Below are positions 7,140-15,625 of a stretch of 18,717 nucleotides of DNA, piece after piece. This DNA is from UBA11612 sp963976395 (GTDB lineage Bacteria > Pseudomonadota > Alphaproteobacteria > Rhodospirillales > Rhodospirillaceae): NCBI GenBank assembly GCA_963976395.1, contig CAXBLG010000068.1, positions 1 through 18,717 of the forward strand, read 5' to 3'. Both the position numbers and the translations under genes were made by a program. Position 1 is the stretch's first letter; every line of letters starts with the position of its first letter. The notes beneath the pieces are model-generated. The model had not been told where the DNA came from. It worked only from the letters and a program-made list of their open reading frames with translations, and did not search any database.

Positions 7140-7148
7140 AAAAAGAAA

Positions 7149-7871
7149 ATGGCGGGTTTACCCAAGCCAGAGCGTGCGGACATGCCCGAGTTGGAACACG
7201 CTTCAATCGTCACAAAATTAACTCAGCTGGTCCAGTTCACCGAACAAGCCACTCCAGGCCGCTCCCCTGACGGCACAAAAGCCATCCTTCAGGTCGCCCA
7301 GTTGGCGCATACATTGGTTGAGGAAATCTCCAACCATTTGCGACAGCAAGACAAGCGTATCGCCGAGCTTGAAAACCTCGCGACGACCGACGCCTTGACC
7401 AAGATACTCAACCGCAGAGGATTCGAACAAATTTTGCTGCACGAACTATCCGTAGCACGCCGTCATGGCGTTGGCGGCGTGTTGATTTTTATAGACTTAG
7501 ATGAATTCAAGCCGATTAACGACACCTACGGACACGCAGCCGGGGACGAAGTCTTGAGAACCGTTTCCAATCTCTTAAACGGACATGTGCGCGACACCGA
7601 CTATGTGGCGCGACTAGGTGGTGATGAATTCGCAATCCTTCTGCCGCGTTCTAACAAAAGAAACGGCGTCAAACGCGCGCAGGACTTGGACCGCAAACTC
7701 AACAACGCGTATGCCGCCTGGGATGGAAAGCAAATCCCCCTCAAAGCGAGTTGCGGTGTGCATATGTACGCGTCTAAAGCCGAGGTTCATGAACTTCTAG
7801 AAGCCGCGGATGCAGCCATGTACAAGATCAAGCAAGAACGTAGAGGCAAAATGGGCATCAAAGTCCGGTAA
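7149..7871 (+). CDS. Diguanylate cyclase, GGDEF domain with short helical N-terminus
   Basis: 240-aa cytoplasmic enzyme expected to make cyclic di-GMP from two GTP. Residues 1 to about 75 are helical with no transmembrane segment or recognised sensor domain, ending in a coiled-coil-like stretch (NHLRQQDKRIAELENLATTD). The GGDEF domain spans about 78-238: DALTKILNRRGFE, the metal Asp in FIDLDEFKPINDTYGHAAGD (D116), the signature RLGGDEFAILLPR (157-161) and ADAAMYKIK. An intact allosteric inhibition site RDTD (148-151) lies five residues before GGDEF, so product feedback is likely. The active-site residues are complete. The ATG at 7149 has AGGAG 9 bases upstream. It is monocistronic: a spacer precedes it and a strong terminator follows. 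What signal the N-terminus senses is unknown. Confidence 0.93.
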   Translation: MAGLPKPERADMPELEHASIVTKLTQLVQFTEQATPGRSPDGTKAILQVAQLAHTLVEEISNHLRQQDKRIAELENLATTDALTKILNRRGFEQILLHELSVARRHGVGGVLIFIDLDEFKPINDTYGHAAGDEVLRTVSNLLNGHVRDTDYVARLGGDEFAILLPRSNKRNGVKRAQDLDRKLNNAYAAWDGKQIPLKASCGVHMYASKAEVHELLEAADAAMYKIKQERRGKMGIKVR

Positions 7872-7907
7872 CGCACGGCACTATACCAATGGCACCAAGT
7901 ACTCGGG

Positions 7908-7934
7908 CGCCCGCTTTACGAAGCGGGCGTTATT
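7908..7934 (+). terminator. Rho-independent terminator after the GGDEF gene
   Basis: CGCCCGCTT (7908-7916) pairs perfectly with AAGCGGGCG (7921-7929) around the loop TACG, followed by TTATT. The stem starts 37 bases after the GGDEF stop. The same bases encode the last codons and stop of aspS on the other strand; no T-tract follows on that strand, so it is best read as a plus-strand terminator, though some effect on aspS message ends is possible. Confidence 0.8.
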
Positions 7935-9736
7935 ACTTTCGGGTCTGCGTCTTTGGATCCCGCTTCTTTCGGCAGATCAAGCTTGATATGCAACTCTTTC
8001 AAGTGTTTTGAAGAGACCAAATTGGGAGCTTGCATGAGCAAATCCTCGGCGCGGCCATTCATTGGGAAGAGAATAACTTCGCGAATATTGGGCTCATCGG
8101 CCAGCAGCATGACAATGCGGTCAATACCAGGGGCTGATCCGCCATGGGGCGGCGCACCATACTTGAATGCATTGAGCATTCCGCCAAAGCGCTTCTCCAC
8201 CTCTTCGTTGGCATAACCCGCAATTTCAAAAGCCTTGTACATGATATCCGGTCTGTGATTCCGGATCGCGCCCGAGGATAACTCCACTCCGTTACACACA
8301 ATATCGTATTGGTATGCTTTGATTGTTAGCGGGTCTTGATTGAGGAGCGCTTCCAGTCCCCCCTGGGGCATAGAGAAGGGGTTGTGGCTAAACTCTATTT
8401 TTCCAGTGTCTTTGTCTCTCTCGTACATCGGATAATCGACGATCCAGCAAAACTTGAACACGCCGCGCTCTAGAATATCTAACTCATCGCAGATTTTAGT
8501 GCGCACATACCCAGAGAACTTGGCTGCAACATCGGGTTGATCACATATAAAAAACACGCTGTCGCCGTCGGCTGCACCGGTCGTCGTCTTGATCGCGGCG
8601 ACGCGGTCTGCATCAAGATTCTTAGCAATAGGTCCGCGCGCTTCTCCGTCTTTATATTGGATATAGCCGAGCCCGCCGGCACCTTCCGCGCGCGCCCAGT
8701 CGTTAAGCTTATCAAACCAGCTACGTGGTCGATCTGCAGAACCTGGCGCAGGCACCGCACGAATAATGGCACCTTTTTCGATATTCTTTGCAAACAGTCC
8801 AAAGTTCGAGCCTTTGAACGCTTCGGTCACATCGGTAACCAACAACGGATTGCGCAAATCAGGTTTGTCACTGCCGTATTTCAGCATCGCATCATCGTAG
8901 GTTATGCGCGGAAACGGCGTGGCTGTCACATGCTTGTCATTGCTGAATTCTTCGAAGACACCCGCAAGAACAGGTTCAATCGCGGCAAAAACATCATCCT
9001 GAGTGACAAACGCCATCTCGAAATCAAGTTGATAAAACTCACCCGGCGATCGATCAGCGCGACTGTCTTCGTCACGAAAACACGGAGCTATCTGAAAATA
9101 ACGATCATATCCGGATGTCATGAGCAGTTGTTTGAACTGCTGCGGTGCCTGAGGCAGCGCATAGAACTTCCCGGGGTGGAGACGCGAAGGCACAAGGAAG
9201 TCACGCGCTCCCTCGGGAGAGGATGCTGTTAAAATCGGTGTTTGGTACTCCACAAAGCCTTGATCCCACATCCGTCGGCGGAGGCTGGCAATAACATTGG
9301 AACGCAACAGCATGTTGTCGCGCATTTTCTCGCGGCGCAGATCGAGAAACCGATAAGTCAGGCGCATCTCTTCTGAATATTCCTGATCACCGGCAACCTG
9401 CATAGGCAGCACAGCGGCTTCGGACAGAACCTCAACACTGGCGGCGACCACCTCAATACGGCCGGTGGGCAGCTTGTCGTTCACGGTATCACTAGACCGC
9501 GGCACGACCTTGCCGGTTACACAAATAACACTTTCCGGGCGGACAGCCTCCAAGGCAGCGAACACTTCGCTGGACGCGTCCGCAACACACTGGGTCACGC
9601 CATGCTGATCGCGCACATCGACAAATAGCAAATTCCCGTGGTCGCGCTTGCGGTGTACCCAGCCCGATAACCGCGCCTCCGTGCCGGCATCCTTCTCACG
9701 AAGGGCATCACAGGTGTGTGTTCGGTAGCGGTGCAT
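7916..9736 (-). CDS. aspS: Aspartyl-tRNA synthetase, probably non-discriminating (Asp/Asn)
   Basis: 606-aa class IIb synthetase of the bacterial type, charging tRNA-Asp. Order: anticodon-binding OB fold (about 1-110, GWVHRKRDHGNLLFVDVRD), class II core with motif 2 FRDEDSRADRSPGEFYQLDFE (about 220-240), a GAD insertion domain (about 305-410), and motif 3 in GGSAPGIDRIVMLL (532-545), then FPMNGRAEDLL. Length is normal for the family. The start is ATG 9736 with AAGGA 7 bases upstream; the frame continues open to 9835, but that extension includes the likely promoter and has no family match. His33 in RDHG corresponds to the position (H31 in Pseudomonas aeruginosa) linked to relaxed tRNA specificity, so it probably also makes Asp-tRNA-Asn for GatCAB. 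The last codons form part of the convergent terminator hairpin. It is divergent from rnd. Confidence 0.97.
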   Translation of the reverse strand: MHRYRTHTCDALREKDAGTEARLSGWVHRKRDHGNLLFVDVRDQHGVTQCVADASSEVFAALEAVRPESVICVTGKVVPRSSDTVNDKLPTGRIEVVAASVEVLSEAAVLPMQVAGDQEYSEEMRLTYRFLDLRREKMRDNMLLRSNVIASLRRRMWDQGFVEYQTPILTASSPEGARDFLVPSRLHPGKFYALPQAPQQFKQLLMTSGYDRYFQIAPCFRDEDSRADRSPGEFYQLDFEMAFVTQDDVFAAIEPVLAGVFEEFSNDKHVTATPFPRITYDDAMLKYGSDKPDLRNPLLVTDVTEAFKGSNFGLFAKNIEKGAIIRAVPAPGSADRPRSWFDKLNDWARAEGAGGLGYIQYKDGEARGPIAKNLDADRVAAIKTTTGAADGDSVFFICDQPDVAAKFSGYVRTKICDELDILERGVFKFCWIVDYPMYERDKDTGKIEFSHNPFSMPQGGLEALLNQDPLTIKAYQYDIVCNGVELSSGAIRNHRPDIMYKAFEIAGYANEEVEKRFGGMLNAFKYGAPPHGGSAPGIDRIVMLLADEPNIREVILFPMNGRAEDLLMQAPNLVSSKHLKELHIKLDLPKEAGSKDADPKVITPAS

Positions 9737-9806
9737 CGCCAAATCCTTGCATAACGGGGATAAATCAGAAGCCACGCAGGCCGAGCATCGGCTACGGGGC
9801 GGCGTG

Positions 9807-9836
9807 AAACCACACCGAACCAGCCCGTTTGTCAAG
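9807..9836 (-). promoter_or_regulatory. Candidate aspS promoter
   Basis: On the minus strand a perfect TTGACA (9835-9830), preceded by C as in many alphaproteobacterial promoters, is followed after 17 bases by TGGTTT (9812-9807), a poor -10. It lies about 70 bases upstream of the aspS ATG. The good -35 and location support it; the weak -10 limits confidence. Confidence 0.4.
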
Positions 9837-9939
9837 GCTCACAGGCCGTAAATCTGTAGGCCTTGGCCATCTCTCCTCAAAGACCGATATCACGTTCCGG
9901 CGGTTGCGGCGCCCGGGGCCAACCGCTAAGACATCCCTT

Positions 9940-11094
9940 ATGACCCTAATTACTGACACTTCAGTCCTGGCGGACTTCTGCGAAAGCTTGAAATCTGCTG
10001 CCTTCATCACCGTCGATACAGAATTCATGCGGGAGACCACCTACTGGGCCAAGCTGTGCCTAGTTCAGGTTGGTGGGCCTAATGATGCCCGCTGTATTGA
10101 TCCTCTGGCGCCAGACCTAGATCTTTCGCCCCTCTACGACCTTTTAGCCAATCCTGATGTTTTGAAGGTCTTTCATGCCGGCCGGCAGGATCTCGAAATT
10201 TTCTACACGGCAACCGGCGCCGTCCCGACCCCCGTTTTTGATACCCAGATCGCGGCCATGGTCTGCGGATTCGGCGATCAGGTGGGCTACGAAACCCTTG
10301 TCTCTAAATTAACGGGCGGGCGGCTCGATAAATCTCAGCGCTTCACTGATTGGGCCCGGCGCCCCCTGACCGACCGCCAAGTTGAATATGCGTTGGGCGA
10401 TGTGACCCATCTGCGGACCGTCTATACGAAGCTGGTCAAGAAACTCGAACAAACCGGTCGCAAATCGTGGCTTGATGAAGAAGATGCGGTCCTCGCCAGC
10501 CCAGGCACCTACAAAGTCGATCCACGCGAAATCTGGCGACGCATTCGTGCCCGCACACGCGCACCACGACTGCTTGCGGTTTTGCGCGAATTAGCCGAGT
10601 GGCGCGAACTTACAGCACAATCATTGGATATGCCGCGCCAACGTGTGGCCAAAGACGATGCACTTTTGGAGCTAGCGGCCAGCTTGCCGAAAACGGTGGA
10701 CGACATAAAACGCTCTCGAATTGCGAAGCCGCTTGCCAGTGGAAAGTATGTGGACGGCGTGCTGGAGGCCATTGTCAAAGGGCTAGCTGTTCCCGATTCT
10801 GAGTGTCCCCATCTAGAAGGCGGTGCAGGCCGCGACGATCAAGCCCCAAAGGCACTAATTGAACTTCTTAAGCTGCTCCTAAAAACTAAAGCCGAAACGC
10901 ACGATGTTGCTCAAAAACTCATTGCTTCCAGCGATGACGTCGAGGCCATAGCCCAATCCGATTCCGCTGACGTCCCGGCCCTGCACGGATGGCGGCGCGA
11001 GTTATTCGGCAACGACGCCCTTAAGCTTAAGCATGGCGGTTTGGCGATTGGTTTGTCAGCCGACGGTAAATCTGTCGAAGTGTTTGAACGCTAG
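9940..11094 (+). CDS. rnd: Ribonuclease D
   Basis: 384-aa 3'-5' exoribonuclease acting in tRNA 3' maturation and RNA turnover. The DEDDy catalytic set is complete: D26 and E28 in VDTEFMRETTYW, D84 in FHAGRQDLEIF, and Y150 and D154 in YALGDVTHL. An HRDC nucleic-acid-binding domain follows at about 205-285 (LLAVLRELAEWRELTAQ, MPRQRVAKDDALLELA), then a second, more diverged helical region. Length fits the family (about 370-390). I chose ATG 9940 because MTLITDTSVLADFC matches the family's usual beginning; the frame is open from 9829, but that extension has no family match and only a non-ATG start. No good Shine-Dalgarno is visible before 9940. The start is about 200 bases from aspS, and the next gene follows after 33 bases on the same strand. 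Confidence 0.95.
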   Translation: MTLITDTSVLADFCESLKSAAFITVDTEFMRETTYWAKLCLVQVGGPNDARCIDPLAPDLDLSPLYDLLANPDVLKVFHAGRQDLEIFYTATGAVPTPVFDTQIAAMVCGFGDQVGYETLVSKLTGGRLDKSQRFTDWARRPLTDRQVEYALGDVTHLRTVYTKLVKKLEQTGRKSWLDEEDAVLASPGTYKVDPREIWRRIRARTRAPRLLAVLRELAEWRELTAQSLDMPRQRVAKDDALLELAASLPKTVDDIKRSRIAKPLASGKYVDGVLEAIVKGLAVPDSECPHLEGGAGRDDQAPKALIELLKLLLKTKAETHDVAQKLIASSDDVEAIAQSDSADVPALHGWRRELFGNDALKLKHGGLAIGLSADGKSVEVFER

Positions 11095-11127
11095 CGAATT
11101 AGTTTCATAAAACATGGAGCTGTGGTC

Positions 11128-11853
11128 ATGGCCCAAAGACTAACGCTACTAACAGTGGTGGTTTTTGTGTTGGGCTTAAATATCGGTCAGGCGCGATCTG
11201 AGAGTTCACCGGTCTCGCGTTCAGTTGGCCCTAAAATGACTGCCACGCTAGAGCAACTGAAAGATCATTTGATCGGTGGTGAGTTGGACACGGCCTTGGC
11301 AAAGGCGCGTGAGGTTGCCAACGCGCCGAATTTAACGATCTACGAAACTTACGTCATTCAAACTTTAATCGCGTCCGTACTCGTCAACTTGCAGCGTTAT
11401 GGCGAAGCGGCGAGTGCATTGGATACGGCCTTAGCTACAGGACAAGTGCCGGCAAAGGACATTCCGAACCAATTAAGGTCCATAGCCGCGCTCCATTACA
11501 ACGCCGGAGAATACCTTAAGTCTATAGCCGTGGGAGAGCGGTTTTTTGACGCCATTGGCAATCAAAACGATGTTCAAATTCTGGTAATGATCGCGCAAGC
11601 GCGCTTCATACTGAAAGATTATGAAGCCACCACAGCACGCATCCAATCGGCCATCAGCGTGGCTGTTGAGACTGGTGAAGCCATCGATAAGCGCTGGGTG
11701 CTGCTTTGGATAGCATCAGAGTATCAAACGGGAAATGCTCAAGGTGTCGCAGCAGCCTTAAAGGAATTCGCTGCCCGGTTTCCAGATGCCAACTATCATC
11801 TTGAATGGCGATTATTTCCGCTTCTTCGGGACCTTCCACCGGTGGAACTTTAA
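11128..11853 (+). CDS. Exported helical-repeat (TPR-like) protein of unknown function
   Basis: 241-aa protein I do not recognise as a named family. A clear signal peptide (MAQRLTLLTVVVFVLGLNIGQARS) points to the periplasm. The mature part is almost all helical with TPR-like periodicity: LIGGELDTALAKAREVAN, TLIASVLVNLQRYGEAASALDTAL, RSIAALHYNAGEYLKSIAVGERFF, VMIAQARFILKDYEATTARIQSAI, and LLWIASEYQTGNAQGVAAALKEF. This suggests a protein-binding scaffold. I chose ATG 11128 over the GTG at 11122 because GGAG is 8 bases from the ATG but only 2 from the GTG. It follows rnd by 33 bases and may be co-transcribed. Its TAA overlaps the ppx stop from the opposite strand within TTTAAA. Coding character is good, but no pathway can be assigned. 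Confidence 0.85.
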   Translation: MAQRLTLLTVVVFVLGLNIGQARSESSPVSRSVGPKMTATLEQLKDHLIGGELDTALAKAREVANAPNLTIYETYVIQTLIASVLVNLQRYGEAASALDTALATGQVPAKDIPNQLRSIAALHYNAGEYLKSIAVGERFFDAIGNQNDVQILVMIAQARFILKDYEATTARIQSAISVAVETGEAIDKRWVLLWIASEYQTGNAQGVAAALKEFAARFPDANYHLEWRLFPLLRDLPPVEL

Positions 11854-13364
11854 ATCCGCGAAACGCTTGCTTCCAATTCAAGGTGGTCTGCAAGCCGTTT
11901 TAGACGCCGGGGATAAGGACCTGTTTTAAACAAGGAGTCAGCTTTAGGAAGCGTCAAGATCAGCTTTCCGCCATCAATGTTTAGCGATGTCTTGCACAAT
12001 ACCCCGGGTCCACCCGCAGACAGAGCATAGGCCAGCCGCATAGCCAAGCCGGCTGTCTTCACCCGCTGGATACGAGTCTCTTCGAGAAGGGCGTGCGCCT
12101 GCTCCACAATCGGCTCTGAAAGGGTTGTGCTATAGCGATAGTACAGGGCCAATGCCAACCCTGCCCTATCTTCATGCCCGAGACCAAGGAACGGTAGTCT
12201 AAGAACCCTTAGAAAGGCCTGTTCAGCGCGATAATCAGGGTGTTCAGTCCACCACACATCACGCAAGAGGCAGGCGGCTAGGCGTAAGCGACGTTGTTCC
12301 GAGGTCTCCTCTTTGAAGAGGGGAGACATCCACTTAAATGTTTCGCGGCCTGTTTTCGGATCCCGGTCGGCACTGCGTCCGATTTCCTCAACGATACTGA
12401 TAAGGGGGTCCAGCTTGCGGGTCGCCTCGGGTAACGAGCTAAAAAACTGCCCCTCGCGCATCCCATATATCGAGAACACCACATCGCGCGGCTTGTTGAC
12501 CTCTAGCAGACGCTCAAGAACCGCTGCCGCCAAAGGCAAGCTCGCAAGCCGGTTCTTTGAAACTCCCTTGATTTGCTCAAGGCTTTTCGGACCCAGGCGC
12601 GCTATCACGTCGAACAAAGACACTGCTTGCTGACGTTCAAGTGTGAAATTGTCGAGAACATGCAAAGGATAGTCCATTTGCGAGATACATACCCGAGCAA
12701 GAGACCGCCACGCCCCGCCTACCGCGTAAAGTGTTTTGCCTCCGCCCTTAGTAATCCATTTATGTTTATCGAGCGCTTTATTGATGATGGATAAAGCTTT
12801 GCCTTGGTCACCGTCGGAAGCCTCCTCTAACCGGAGCAATCCCAAAGGTAGTGTTGTAGGTTCGCTTATAACCCCAGCACCCACCTGAACCAATTCCAAG
12901 CTACCGCCGCCCAGATCTGCCGTAATGCCATCGGCGTCCGGAATGCCACACAGGACGCCCATCGCCGACCGCTCTGCTTCTTCTTTGCCGGAAAGAATCT
13001 GTACCATAACCTTGCAGCGCTTCTCGATCGTAGCAGCGAACTCTGCACCATCGGCGGCATCCCGTACTGCGGCTGTTCCCATCGCATCGATCCGCACAGC
13101 ACCCAACGCCTTCGCAAGCGCCACAAATCGCGCAACGGTTTCGACCGCCAGGCCAACACCATCGGCATTGAGACGTCCTGTCTTCTCAAGCCCCTTGCCA
13201 AGGGCACAAATTACTTTTTCGTTGTGTAAGGGAATGGGCGTACGCGTTAACCCGCTATAGACTACGAGACGCACCGAATTGGAGCCGATATCGATTACGG
13301 CTACCGGACGCCTGCGGGCGTTGGGGTATATATCTGAGTGCTTAGCCAAGTCTTTAGAGACCAT
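11850..13364 (-). CDS. ppx: Exopolyphosphatase (Ppx/GppA family)
   Basis: 504-aa phosphatase of the ASKHA fold that removes terminal phosphates from polyphosphate; some family members also convert pppGpp to ppGpp. Motifs: phosphate-1 loop VAVIDIGSNSVRLVVY (21-36), MGTAAVRDA (95-103), the region with the likely catalytic Glu in LSGKEEAERSAMGV (E128/E129), and phosphate-2 DLGGGSLELV (150-159). A long C-terminal helical HD-like region follows about residue 300. It is about the length of E. coli Ppx. The ATG at 13364 lacks a strong Shine-Dalgarno. It lies 60 bases after ppk on the same strand, so synthesis and degradation of polyphosphate are probably co-transcribed. Its last base pairs overlap the end of the convergent exported-repeat protein gene. 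Ppx rather than GppA is chosen from length and ppk linkage. Confidence 0.93.
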   Translation of the reverse strand: MVSKDLAKHSDIYPNARRRPVAVIDIGSNSVRLVVYSGLTRTPIPLHNEKVICALGKGLEKTGRLNADGVGLAVETVARFVALAKALGAVRIDAMGTAAVRDAADGAEFAATIEKRCKVMVQILSGKEEAERSAMGVLCGIPDADGITADLGGGSLELVQVGAGVISEPTTLPLGLLRLEEASDGDQGKALSIINKALDKHKWITKGGGKTLYAVGGAWRSLARVCISQMDYPLHVLDNFTLERQQAVSLFDVIARLGPKSLEQIKGVSKNRLASLPLAAAVLERLLEVNKPRDVVFSIYGMREGQFFSSLPEATRKLDPLISIVEEIGRSADRDPKTGRETFKWMSPLFKEETSEQRRLRLAACLLRDVWWTEHPDYRAEQAFLRVLRLPFLGLGHEDRAGLALALYYRYSTTLSEPIVEQAHALLEETRIQRVKTAGLAMRLAYALSAGGPGVLCKTSLNIDGGKLILTLPKADSLFKTGPYPRRLKRLADHLELEASVSRI

Positions 13365-13424
13365 AAGAAAACAGCTTTATCCGTCTTGGCAGCGCGAACA
13401 AACACGCATGTTGCGCGTTTGATA

Positions 13425-15611
13425 TCAGCTTTGTCCCCGGCTGGGAACCAACTTAGCCACGCGTTTCCTCGCGCGCTCAAGAGCACTACCCTGCCCCGAC
13501 AAACTCGGATTAGTCATAAAGTACTCATGAGCCGAAAAAGGTGCTTCATCTGCAGATTGACGCACATACTTGCCATTCGGCAACAGAGTCCAGCTTTGCA
13601 AATTGTCTTTAAAATTTGCGACCATGATTTGATCGAGAACCTGCTGTTGAACAGTAGCATTCTCCACAGGGACGAGCGTTTCCACGCGCGCCATAAGATT
13701 ACGCGGCATCCAATCGGCGGATGAAAAAAACACTTTAGCTTCTGCTGAAGGCATATCATGGCCATTGCCAAAGCAGACAATTCGCGAATGCTCCAAGAAA
13801 CGACCAACAATGCTTTTGACCCGAATGTTCTCAGATAATCCCTGCACACCGGGCCTCAAGCCGCATATACCTCGCACAACCATATCAATTTTTACGCCCG
13901 CCTGAGAGGCGCGATAAAGCGCATCGATAATATCCGGGTCAACAATCGAGTTCAGTTTAACCCAAATACTCCCCAGCTTACCTTGTTTCACGAACTCGAT
14001 CTCTTTTTCGATCAAACTCGTTAGTTTCTCCTTTAATCCAAGCGGCGCAATCGAGAGTTTCTCTAGAGAATCAGGACGTGCGTATCCAGTCATAAAATTG
14101 AATACCCGCGCCGCGTCTCGGCAGAGCGCAGGATCACAAGTGAAGAAAGACAAATCCGTGTATATCTTAGCCGTAACCGGATGGTAGTTGCCCGTGCCGA
14201 AATGAACATAGGACCGCGTTTCTGTATTGTCGCGTCGCACGACCAATGAAATCTTGGCATGGGTTTTAAGATCAACGAATCCGAATACAACATTGGCACC
14301 CGCGCGTTCTAAATCCCGCGCCCAACGAATGTTGGCCTCCTCGTCAAACCGCGCTTTCAGTTCAACCATAGCAGTGACTGACTTTCCCGCCTCCGCCGCC
14401 TCGACTAGCGCCTTGACGATAGGGCTGTTGTCACTCGTCCGATATAGAGTTTGCTTGATCGAGACCACATTGGGGTCGCGCGCAGCTTGGCGCAAGAACT
14501 GCACCACAACGTCAAAGGATTCGAATGGATGATGAACAACGATATCTTTCTGACGGATTGCCGCAAAGCAATCGCCGCCGAAATCGCGTATGCGCTCTGG
14601 AAAACGAGCGTTGTATGGCGGAAATTGAAGGTCACGACGTTCATCGGAAATGAGTTGCTTCAGATCCGTCTGGCCGATCATGCCCTCAATTTTGTACGCA
14701 TCCTCGGTCGAGACTTCCAATTCATCACAAATAACCTTGATCTGCTCGGGTGGCATATCGCCTGCGAGCGCAAGTCGAATACAAGTGCCACGCCGACGAC
14801 GCTTCAGGGCACTCTCGAAACTTCGGACCAAATCTTCGGCCTCTTCATCAACCTCCATCTCGGAATCTCGGATCACCCGGAAGTGGCCCTTTTCCATAAC
14901 TTTGTATCCAGGGAATAGTGTCCCCGCGAACATAAACACTGCATCTTCGACGAGGATAAATCGCATCCCCTCACCGGATAGCCTTATAAAACGCTGCGCT
15001 TGCGGGGGAATGGGGATCAACGCACGCATAGTCTCGCCGTCGGCGATGCGCACGAGCTTCAAGACCAATGCATGCCCCAAATTAGGAATAAATGGAAATG
15101 GATGTGCAGGATCAACGGCCAAGGGCGTTAATATAGGAAATATGTGGTTGAGAAACCGCTCTTCCAGTTCGCCTCGTTCAGCATCCAGCAATTCGTCAGG
15201 TGCAACCACATAGATGCCTTCGGCCGCCAACAGACCTTGCAGGTCATCCCAGACTAAGTCCTGCTGGCGAAACAAATCGCGCACTGACTCGTTTATATAC
15301 TCCAACTGTTCTTTCGGCGTGAGACCATCCGCCGAGGGGAGAGCAACGCCAGCGTTAACTTGCCCCTTTAGTCCAGCTACGCGCACCATATAAAATTCGT
15401 CCAAATTCGATGCTGAAATGGACAAAAAGCGCACGCGCTCTAAAAGAGGATGGCGCGGGTTGCGCGCCTCCTCGATCACACGAGCATTAAACGCGAGCCA
15501 CGAAAGTTCGCGGTTGATAAAGCGCTCACCAGGCGAAAACGAATCAATTTCGCAAGGCGTGTCATTTGCAGCACGAGACTCACGCTTGGACAATGTTTCA
15601 GGGGGGGTCAC
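13425..15611 (-). CDS. ppk: Polyphosphate kinase 1
   Basis: 728-aa PPK1, which reversibly polymerises the gamma-phosphate of ATP into inorganic polyphosphate. The N-terminal domain is typical (RFINRELSWLAFNARVIEEA, FLSISASNLDEFYMVRVAGL, PLAVDPAHPFPFIPN), and the two phospholipase-D-like C-terminal domains carry the catalytic histidines H451 (LKTHAKISLVVRR, autophosphorylated) and H608 (LEHSRIVCFGNG). The YVHFGTGNYHP and YTDLSFFT motifs are present. The start is GTG 15611 with GGAG 7 bases upstream; an ATG starting seven bases earlier is in another frame and stops after six codons. A run of seven Cs on the coding strand covers codons 2-4. Gene order ppk then ppx, next to hda, is common in alphaproteobacteria. 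It is divergent from the sixA-like gene across a spacer rich in GTGCA motifs. Confidence 0.97.
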   Translation of the reverse strand: MTPPETLSKRESRAANDTPCEIDSFSPGERFINRELSWLAFNARVIEEARNPRHPLLERVRFLSISASNLDEFYMVRVAGLKGQVNAGVALPSADGLTPKEQLEYINESVRDLFRQQDLVWDDLQGLLAAEGIYVVAPDELLDAERGELEERFLNHIFPILTPLAVDPAHPFPFIPNLGHALVLKLVRIADGETMRALIPIPPQAQRFIRLSGEGMRFILVEDAVFMFAGTLFPGYKVMEKGHFRVIRDSEMEVDEEAEDLVRSFESALKRRRRGTCIRLALAGDMPPEQIKVICDELEVSTEDAYKIEGMIGQTDLKQLISDERRDLQFPPYNARFPERIRDFGGDCFAAIRQKDIVVHHPFESFDVVVQFLRQAARDPNVVSIKQTLYRTSDNSPIVKALVEAAEAGKSVTAMVELKARFDEEANIRWARDLERAGANVVFGFVDLKTHAKISLVVRRDNTETRSYVHFGTGNYHPVTAKIYTDLSFFTCDPALCRDAARVFNFMTGYARPDSLEKLSIAPLGLKEKLTSLIEKEIEFVKQGKLGSIWVKLNSIVDPDIIDALYRASQAGVKIDMVVRGICGLRPGVQGLSENIRVKSIVGRFLEHSRIVCFGNGHDMPSAEAKVFFSSADWMPRNLMARVETLVPVENATVQQQVLDQIMVANFKDNLQSWTLLPNGKYVRQSADEAPFSAHEYFMTNPSLSGQGSALERARKRVAKLVPSRGQS

Positions 15612-15625
15612 AGATCATCTCCATT

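Larger units (their letters stand above)
6672..7148. other. AT-rich intergenic spacer, about 480 bases, between eipB-like pair and GGDEF gene
   Basis: This is the only long stretch without a recognisable gene. From about 6830 to 7060 it is much richer in A and T than the surrounding genes. It contains a perfect TATAAT (6879-6884, plus strand, without a clear -35), TATAGT (6948-6953) and TATAAA (6953-6958), a candidate minus-strand promoter at 6877-6906, an inverted-repeat structure at 6963-7037 and a candidate plus-strand promoter near 7088. No open frame with coding character, tRNA or known riboswitch consensus was seen. The two flanking genes are divergent, so both need a promoter here. Confidence 0.8.

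Noticed and set aside
6780..7148. c-di-GMP riboswitch before the GGDEF gene
   Set aside because: No stretch matches the conserved GEMM core as I know it; only a generic inverted-repeat structure is present.
8537..9232. 231-aa open frame on the plus strand
   Set aside because: Fully antisense to aspS, rich in Arg/Cys/His with no recognisable domain; a shadow of the conserved synthetase.
9737..9835. 33-residue N-terminal extension of aspS
   Set aside because: It begins at the TTG of the likely -35 box, has no family match, and a good ATG with AAGGA exists at 9736.
14451..15213. Plus-strand open frames of 155 and 187 aa opposite ppk
   Set aside because: They mirror ppk codons in other frames and show Ser/Arg-rich shadow composition.
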